Source: Butyrivibrio sp. AE2015 | GTDB lineage: Bacteria > Bacillota > Clostridia > Lachnospirales > Lachnospiraceae | Assembly: GCF_000420825.1 (NCBI RefSeq) | Contig: NZ_ATVR01000034.1 | Span: forward strand, 1-37,932 | DNA: 37,932 nt | Direction: 5' to 3' | Shown here: positions 32,891-37,932 of the stretch, piece after piece | Layout of the letters: each line of letters opens with the position of its first letter | How positions within the stretch are numbered: position 1 is the first letter of the stretch | Position numbers and translations under genes: made by a program | The notes under the pieces: model-generated | The model's input: only the letters and a program-made list of their open reading frames with translations | Database searches by the model: none | What the model was told of the DNA's origin: nothing

Positions 32891-32914
32891 AATTGCTATA
32901 ATTAAGTAGCAATT
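32891..32914 (+). promoter_or_regulatory. Kinase promoter with embedded inverted repeat
   Basis: AATTGCTA (32891-32898) and TAGCAATT (32907-32914) are exact complements around an 8-base spacer. They enclose the extended -10 TGCTATAAT (32894-32902). A regulator bound here would block polymerase; an RNA hairpin at the transcript start is the alternative. Confidence 0.55.
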
Positions 32915-32934
32915 TGTGAATAAAGGACATAACA

Positions 32935-34560
32935 ATGACTATGAGGGAATTTCTTTTAGGCGCGATAATACTTAGCATATTTGCTATGCTTTTTGAGGGG
33001 GTTGTTGTATTTAGAAACCTCAAGAACAAGCTTCATGCATATCTTTTTCTCAACTGCATCACAATGCTGGTCAACAATACCGGATATCTTCTGGAACTTC
33101 TTTCAAAAACTGAAGAAGGATATATTGCTGCCCTGAAGTTCTCATATGCAGGTAGAGCGTTTATTTTATTTTCCATTATTATGGTTTCTGCTGAGCTGTG
33201 TCACATTTCGATTCCGAAGCTCCTTGTAAGAGCATTACTTCTAATTGATGTGTTTGTTTATGCCATCATTTTTACATTTCAGAAACATGATCTATACTAT
33301 TCCAAAATTTGGTACGACAAGACCGGTATGTTTCCGGTTCTTTTGCAGAGAGCCGGTATTGTACATAAGGCGTTTATGCAGTATCAGGCTGTTGTCATTG
33401 TGATTGTTTTAGCAATGCTGTTCAGATCCATAAAATATCACAAGGGTAAAATTGCCAAAAGGCGTGCCTTTATCATTATCGGTGGATTTCTCATTGCGTC
33501 AATTCTCTATTTGTTCCAGATTGCACATGTTTTCTTTATTACATATTACTTTGACTTAACTGTTTTTGGAAATGTTGCGATCACTATTTCCATGTTCATT
33601 GCCATATTCAGATATAACCTTCTTGGGGTTATTGATATGGCCAGAGATTATATTGTGGACAGGTTATCAGAGGGAGTTATTGCTCTTGATGTTGACGACA
33701 AGCTTCAGTACTACAATGAGCATGCAAAAGAGCTTTATCCTGATATTACCAAAGACCCAATGAGTGTCGTTAATACTTTGAGAGAGGCGATTATAAGAGG
33801 CGACACCATTGAGATTGGAGATAAGTATTACACACCAGAGGAAAAAGAGCTTTCGGCAGATGGAGAAGTAATAGGAAAGCTCTATGCATTGGTTGACTCA
33901 ACTGTACTTAAACAGAGGGAGTACCAGCTAAAATCAGATGCGGCTATTTTGGAAATGGCCGCAAACAGTATGAAAGAGCGACTGAATGCCACAGAAGAGA
34001 TTCTTAGTCAGGACAGGGCTATGCGACATGACAGGAGGCATTTCGAAGCACTTCTTTTATCTCTTATCCAGGATGGTAAGGTGGATGAAGCAAAAAAATG
34101 CCTTGAGGAACGAATGTCACAGGAGCCGCGGGGAAGCAGGTCTTTTTGTGAAAATACGACAGTTAATGCAGCGCTCATGCATTATGTGACCATAGCTGAG
34201 AGGAATAATATAAGGGTAAAGGTATCGGCCAACATTCCTCATAATGTTGGTGTTGATGAGATGCAACTGGCTATTGCTATAAGCAATTTGCTAGAAAATG
34301 CGATCAACGCTTGTGAAAAGGTTCCTGAGAATGAACGATTCATTGAAGTTACCGGTAAATTTAAGCAGCAGCTTCTTTTAGAGATATCAAATTCCTGCCA
34401 GGGGCAGGAAAAGCTTGATGAAGACGGGCATCCTGTTACTTCAAAAGAAGGACATGGAATTGGAACCAGAAGCGTTCTTGACTTCGTGAAAAAGACCGGC
34501 AGTGAGATCAGATATATTACAGGGAACAATACGTTTAAAGTACAAATGTTGATTGGATAG
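32935..34560 (+). CDS. GHKL sensor histidine kinase with 7TM and PAS-like sensor
   Basis: 541 residues. Residues 1-230 hold seven membrane segments of the HisKA_7TM type. About 240-325 form a PAS-like domain (DRLSEGVIALDVDDKLQYYNEHAKEL). The catalytic half resembles the other two kinases closely: QDRAMRHDRRHFEALL, CENTTVNAALMHYVTIAE, SNLLENAINACEKVPENER and GHGIGTRSVLDF. The sensor is therefore swapped on a conserved core. No response regulator adjoins. A solute-binding lipoprotein gene begins 16 bases after its stop and may provide the signal. Confidence 0.86.
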   Translation: MTMREFLLGAIILSIFAMLFEGVVVFRNLKNKLHAYLFLNCITMLVNNTGYLLELLSKTEEGYIAALKFSYAGRAFILFSIIMVSAELCHISIPKLLVRALLLIDVFVYAIIFTFQKHDLYYSKIWYDKTGMFPVLLQRAGIVHKAFMQYQAVVIVIVLAMLFRSIKYHKGKIAKRRAFIIIGGFLIASILYLFQIAHVFFITYYFDLTVFGNVAITISMFIAIFRYNLLGVIDMARDYIVDRLSEGVIALDVDDKLQYYNEHAKELYPDITKDPMSVVNTLREAIIRGDTIEIGDKYYTPEEKELSADGEVIGKLYALVDSTVLKQREYQLKSDAAILEMAANSMKERLNATEEILSQDRAMRHDRRHFEALLLSLIQDGKVDEAKKCLEERMSQEPRGSRSFCENTTVNAALMHYVTIAERNNIRVKVSANIPHNVGVDEMQLAIAISNLLENAINACEKVPENERFIEVTGKFKQQLLLEISNSCQGQEKLDEDGHPVTSKEGHGIGTRSVLDFVKKTGSEIRYITGNNTFKVQMLIG

Positions 34561-34576
34561 TATGAGGGGAATTTTT

Positions 34577-35887
34577 ATGAAAAAGGGTGTTTTATATTTT
34601 TTAATCTTAGCCCTGTGCCTGGGATTGCTTAGCGGCTGTGGAGGCAAGATACAGGAAGGGAAAACGACCATAACCTTTCAAACCTGGAATCCCGCTGACT
34701 ATGGGCCAGATAGCCCAATTTACCAGATCATTGATTCTTTTGAAAAAGAGAATCCGGATATACATGTAGAATATGTCTTTACTAAATCAGTCGCATATCA
34801 GGAGCATATGAGGGTAGAGCTGATAGATGGTGATGGTCCTGACGTATATGGAATAAGCACCGGTTCAGCTTTTGATACATTCCGGGTTTTTGAAGAAGAC
34901 CTGACTCCCTTTTGTGAAAGAGAATGGGGAGAGGATTGGAAGGAGATATTTCTTGATTCATGTCTGGAGAGCGTAAGTGGTGATGATGGCAGGATTTATG
35001 GACTTCCCTTGGGACAAACCTATGCCGGATATATGTGGGCAGACGTAGATATGCTAAAGCAGTACGGATGCGAAGTTCCGGCCAATTACCTGGATATGAA
35101 GAAAACCTGTCAGACACTTCGCGAGAATGGACAGATGCCTTTGGCAATTGGAGCCAAGGATTCATGGATGAATCTTGATATGTGGATGTCAATTGCTGCA
35201 GACTGCGACAAGGATGCTTTATATGATGCAATAGAAGGTAAAGCAAGTTTTGAATCAGAGCCTTTAATTGAATCTTTTAGGATTTGGCAGGACTGCTTTA
35301 CAAGCGGGGTATTTCAGGATAAAGCGGTGAAGATGCCTATTTATGACACTATAAATGACATGTTTCAGCAAGACGGCAAGATACCTATGATCACAAACGG
35401 TTCCTGGGCTATGAACATGTACACAGTAAGCGATGAGAGAACCAGGGCTGTTGTTGACAGAGAGGGCGCAGACCATGATGTATTTCTGATTGATTGGAAT
35501 GGTGATGGAAAAATAGCCCCTATAACCGCAAATCCTGATGTGGTTCTTTGCATGAACCCTGAATCAACGCAGAAAGAAGCGGCTTTCCGCTTTATGGACT
35601 ATCTGGTAAACGAAGGTCAGGATCTTTTGGTCAATCAATATCTTGAGTATATGCCATCAAGGGCTGATATGGAGCTAAACGTTCAGGGACTTAGTGAGGA
35701 TGGTCAGAAAAATCTTAATGTGATAATAGAAAACGGCAAAAACAATGTAGCGGGACCAAGAGGAATCAAGTATGAGGACTTAAGTCTTGCTGTTTGTAAT
35801 GAACTAAAAGAACTTGCGATAGGTAAAATTACGCCGGAGGAAGCCGCCAGTCAGATTGAGAAAATATCTAAGGAAACAATACGATAA
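34577..35887 (+). CDS. Extracellular solute-binding lipoprotein (family 1)
   Basis: 436 residues from ATG 34577, with GAGGGGAA upstream; an ATG at 34562 is less well placed. The signal peptide MKKGVLYFLILALCLGLL ends in the lipobox LSGC. The body, ITFQTWNPADYGPDSPIYQI, FEKENPDIHVEYVF, GDGPDVYGIS and YGLPLGQTYAGYMWADVDML, is that of sugar-type ABC binding proteins. No permease or ATPase genes follow. Coupled to a histidine kinase gene, it may act as a periplasm-side signal receptor or borrow a distant transporter. Confidence 0.85.
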   Translation: MKKGVLYFLILALCLGLLSGCGGKIQEGKTTITFQTWNPADYGPDSPIYQIIDSFEKENPDIHVEYVFTKSVAYQEHMRVELIDGDGPDVYGISTGSAFDTFRVFEEDLTPFCEREWGEDWKEIFLDSCLESVSGDDGRIYGLPLGQTYAGYMWADVDMLKQYGCEVPANYLDMKKTCQTLRENGQMPLAIGAKDSWMNLDMWMSIAADCDKDALYDAIEGKASFESEPLIESFRIWQDCFTSGVFQDKAVKMPIYDTINDMFQQDGKIPMITNGSWAMNMYTVSDERTRAVVDREGADHDVFLIDWNGDGKIAPITANPDVVLCMNPESTQKEAAFRFMDYLVNEGQDLLVNQYLEYMPSRADMELNVQGLSEDGQKNLNVIIENGKNNVAGPRGIKYEDLSLAVCNELKELAIGKITPEEAASQIEKISKETIR

Positions 35888-35915
35888 ATCAATATAAAGA
35901 AAGGAAAAACAACGC

Positions 35916-36220
35916 AATGAAGTTAGTTATTCACGATCTCAGTAAAAGCGAATGGGACAAAATATCAGATAAATACAGGGATTATGACGGCATCTCCTAA
36001 CATGGATAAGGGCCCTGCGCGCAACATTGCTGTTGGACTTTGTGATCTTGCCAATGCCATAAATGAAGCAAAACCTATGGAAGACTTCTATGCTGATGCA
36101 TTTAAGTTCCCGCGGTTTTTGTATATACTTGCTGCCAACTCAGACTGGCCCAAAAGCGGTAAGTTAAATGGTCTGAAAAAGAAGGATCTTTATAAGCAAC
36201 CCGAGCTATCTAATGCTTGA
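35916..36220 (+). pseudogene. Flavodoxin/FMN reductase-like gene, deleted and frameshifted
   Basis: AAAGGAAAAAC and an ATG start 27 codons (MKLVIHDLSKSEWDKISDKY), the N-terminus of a common NAD(P)H-dependent flavodoxin family, then stop at 35997-35999. A second frame (35984-36220, shifted) carries TASPNMDKGPARNIAVGL and a tail ending LKKKDLYKQPELSNA that looks like the same family's C-terminus. The central FMN-binding part is missing. The family match is from memory of pattern. Confidence 0.55.
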
Positions 36221-36247
36221 AACGGAATCTACAGATAAATATGGCTA

Positions 36248-36280
36248 ACAGCACACAATTTAGGTTGTGTGTTGTTTTCT
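36248..36280 (+). terminator. Terminator after the flavoprotein pseudogene
   Basis: CACACAA pairs with TTGTGTG around TTTAGG, with AACA/TTGTT extending the stem past one bulged G, then TTTTCTTTCTT. Confidence 0.65.
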
Positions 36281-36316
36281 TTCTTCATATAATATAGAGA
36301 AAAAGTTGGGGATAAT

Positions 36317-36988
36317 GTGTATATGAAAAAAGTAGTTCAATGTTTAGCGGCAATACTGATAGTTGTAGTAGTTTTTTTTGCAGGAGCATTTATAAGGCTG
36401 GGGATAAGGACAAACAATATTCATGAAGATTATTCTTCTATATATATAAATACAAAGTACAACAGGCCTGTTTATATTGAAGGCATTGATGTTATAACTC
36501 AAAAGATATCGTGCGGATACGCATGTATAGAGATGTTTTCCAAATGGGATGGAGGAGATATAACCGAAGAGACTCTTTTTAATGAATATGGAAAAGTTGT
36601 TACCTCAACCGGCCCTAAATTTGCAGAAGAGATGAATAAAAGATTTCCCGGGTATACCACTACTATCCACAGATATCTGACTAATACTGAATTGATCGAA
36701 GCTGCCTATGAGAATTTGTCCGAGGGGATACCGGTACCATTTGAGTGGGCAGCTAAATACGGAGATGATTGGACTCTTCACTATTCGCTTCTTATTGGCA
36801 TGGACATTCAGAATGATAATATAACAGTTGCTAATCCCTATGGATATATAGAAGAAATATCTGTTGAAGAGTTTTTGGAGCGTACCAGCTTTGAAGCTTA
36901 TGATAATATGCCGTTCTATTTTAAGATGGCCTTTGCTATTGATCTGTTTGATAAGAATACCATTTTCACTGTTCGGAAAAATAATTGA
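36317..36988 (+). CDS. Membrane-anchored C39-like cysteine peptidase
   Basis: 223 residues from GTG 36317, 5 bases after GGGG; ATG two codons later is equally possible. A single N-terminal membrane segment (residues 6-28) anchors an external domain. It has the papain-like set: Gln62 and Cys66 in TQKISCGYAC, His155 in LHYSLLIG and Asn173 in VANPYG. This matches C39-like (Peptidase_C39_2) proteins. It may trim a surface or secreted peptide. It lies 81 bases before a 55-residue peptide gene. Confidence 0.72.
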   Translation: MYMKKVVQCLAAILIVVVVFFAGAFIRLGIRTNNIHEDYSSIYINTKYNRPVYIEGIDVITQKISCGYACIEMFSKWDGGDITEETLFNEYGKVVTSTGPKFAEEMNKRFPGYTTTIHRYLTNTELIEAAYENLSEGIPVPFEWAAKYGDDWTLHYSLLIGMDIQNDNITVANPYGYIEEISVEEFLERTSFEAYDNMPFYFKMAFAIDLFDKNTIFTVRKNN

Positions 36989-37069
36989 AATTTTTTTGCC
37001 GCCTGTTCCGTATCATCGTATTAATAATTGTAAGTATGATGAAAATATATTTAGAGAGGGGAACAGAAA

Positions 37070-37237
37070 ATGACAGCTATGGAAATGGGAATGAAAATTT
37101 TAAAAACAAAAATGATGATAAACGAGGGGAAATTGGATGCACTTTCAAGTATAAATCATTCACTTTTCTTCTTTGAAAAGGCACATTGTAATACCTGTGA
37201 GCCGGAAAATATAAAAAAATCTGTTTTTAAAGCATAA
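37070..37237 (+). CDS. Met-rich 55-residue peptide
   Basis: ATG 37070 has GAGAGGGGAAC just upstream. The product begins MTAMEMGMKILKTKMM and ends HCNTCEPENIKKSVFKA, with a CxxC. I recognise no family. There are six Met in the first 16 residues, no signal peptide and no GG leader site. It is the last gene before the rRNA leader and follows the C39-like peptidase, so it could be that enzyme's substrate, or an unrelated small protein. Confidence 0.45.
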   Translation: MTAMEMGMKILKTKMMINEGKLDALSSINHSLFFFEKAHCNTCEPENIKKSVFKA

Positions 37238-37288
37238 ATTTTTCAGTAGTAAAGCTGGTCGAAAATCTGTAGTGGGAAAACAAAGCCG

Positions 37289-37325
37289 GAAACCAGTTAT
37301 TTACTAGCTGGTTTCTGTTTTTGTC
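37289..37325 (+). terminator. Terminator before the rRNA promoter
   Basis: GAAACCAG (37289-37296) pairs with CTGGTTTC (37308-37315), followed by TGTTTTTGT. It separates the peptide gene from the rRNA operon. Confidence 0.75.
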
Positions 37326-37423
37326 CTAGGCTGACTTTAACAATATATATTCCATATATTCTTTAAAGTGAAACGTAAAAATGACAAAGCCTAAAAAAGG
37401 CAAAAAAAAATATAAAAAAGGTG

Positions 37424-37452
37424 TTGACACTTAAGTACCCGGGTGATATATT
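37424..37452 (+). promoter_or_regulatory. Strong rRNA promoter
   Basis: TTGACA (37424-37429), exactly 17 bases, TATATT (37447-37452) with an extended TGA in front. An A-rich tract (37401-37420) directly upstream resembles an UP element. The predicted start is near 37459, about 455 bases before 16S. Bases 37326-37400 hold no gene. Confidence 0.8.
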
Positions 37453-37458
37453 TGTATT

Positions 37459-37915
37459 CGTTGCTGATGCAGCCGCGAAACACAAGGCACTGCAAATGCA
37501 GCACTGGAGCGGATTTCAAACTCCTGCACCTTGACAAATAAACAGTAATGCAACCCTGAAAAATTCCAAAAAGCAATGAGCATTGCGGAATCAGGAAAGC
37601 AGAAATCGAATGAGCTTGCTCAATGAGATTTATGATTGACTGATTACATTTTGCGAATGCAAAAGCTTGGGAATTACGAAGTAATTCGCAAGACCAATGC
37701 TCGAAAGAGAATTTATTCAGAACAAAGATTTAGTAAATAACGGACAGAACAAAAGCCAAGCTTATTGACTGATTACATTTTGCGAATGCAAAAGCTTGGG
37801 AATTACGAAGTAATTCGCAAGACCAATGCTCGAAAGAGAATTTATTCAGAACAAAGATTTAGTAAATAACGGACAGAACAAAAGCCAAGCTTAGTTCTAG
37901 CCTGATCAAACTTTT
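37459..37915 (+). other. Transcribed 16S rRNA leader
   Basis: Non-coding leader between the promoter and 16S. It contains small hairpins such as CTGCAAATGCAG near 37493 and GAGCTTGCTC near 37611, and a tandem duplication from 37635 to 37892. It should carry antitermination and RNase processing signals; I cannot point to a clear boxA. No open frame of note. Confidence 0.7.
37635..37892 (+). repeat. Perfect 129-bp tandem duplication in the rRNA leader
   Basis: Bases 37635-37763 and 37764-37892 appear identical over 129 bases. Each unit holds a hairpin GAATTAC-GAA-GTAATTC and a long-range pair AAGCTTGG near its 5' part with CCAAGCTT at its end (37663-37670 with 37756-37763 in unit 1). Each can thus close into one stem-loop domain. 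Confidence 0.9.
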
Positions 37916-37932
37916 AAACGTGAGAGTTCGAT
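37916..37932 (+). rRNA. 16S rRNA, first about 17 bases
   Basis: The window ends AAACGTGAGAGTTCGAT, which lines up with E. coli 16S positions 1-17 (ending AGAGTTTGAT), with C in place of T at the position equivalent to 14. The gene continues beyond the window. Confidence 0.75.

Noticed and set aside
37391..37576. Minus-strand frame in the rRNA leader
   Set aside because: It is antisense to the promoter and leader, and has no coding features.
37381..37920. tRNA genes in the rRNA leader
   Set aside because: No cloverleaf or T-loop (GTTCRANNC) pattern was found; the repeats explain the structure.

Overview
The window looks like chromosomal DNA of a low-to-moderate GC Firmicute of the Lachnospiraceae, most like Butyrivibrio or Pseudobutyrivibrio. 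This is judged from gene style, protein families, strong AGGAGG-type ribosome binding sites and the 16S leader at the right end; no search was run. Every gene I can support is on the + strand. The right edge stops about 17 bases into a 16S rRNA gene.

Region 1 (1-23.2 kb) is an accessory zone of short transcription units. It has an unusual density of GNAT acetyltransferases: seven intact, one cut by the left edge, one deleted remnant and one short scrap. Among them are two AraC regulators with GyrI-like effector domains, a free-standing GyrI-like protein, MATE and ABC exporters, a PadR and a TetR regulator with operator-like palindromes, kinase-fold proteins, an EFR1-type flavodoxin/ferredoxin, a CPBP protease and two nearly colinear GHKL histidine kinases. 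One kinase is split by a single in-frame TAA. Several loci are visibly eroded: a methyltransferase stub, an internally deleted GNAT gene, an alpha/beta-hydrolase tail, and a deletion copy of the hydrolase/NTPase junction. Repeated recombination and decay have shaped the region.

Region 2 (23.2-29.1 kb) is a coherent purine salvage operon. A promoter leads into a guanine-class purine riboswitch and intrinsic terminator, followed by a BMP-family lipoprotein, a double-domain ATPase, two permeases and xanthine phosphoribosyltransferase (xpt). A large terminator-like hairpin after the lipoprotein gene probably sets the binding-protein to transporter ratio.

Region 3 (29.3-37.2 kb) holds an MFS and a MATE exporter, a small membrane protein, and a third GHKL kinase. 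This kinase has the same catalytic core as the other two but a 7TM/PAS-like sensor half, and it sits just ahead of a solute-binding lipoprotein with no transporter. A broken flavoprotein, a membrane-anchored C39-like peptidase and a 55-residue Met-rich peptide follow.

Region 4 (37.3 kb to the end) is an rRNA promoter with a long leader containing a perfect 129-bp tandem duplication just before 16S.

Two signals run through the window. One is a family of at least six related intergenic stem-loops with AGTGTAAAA arms, five acting as terminators. The other is a GTATA-N5-TATAC palindrome placed directly after two of them. No response regulator partner is encoded here for any of the three histidine kinases. 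No tRNA, CRISPR array, insertion sequence or phage gene was seen.
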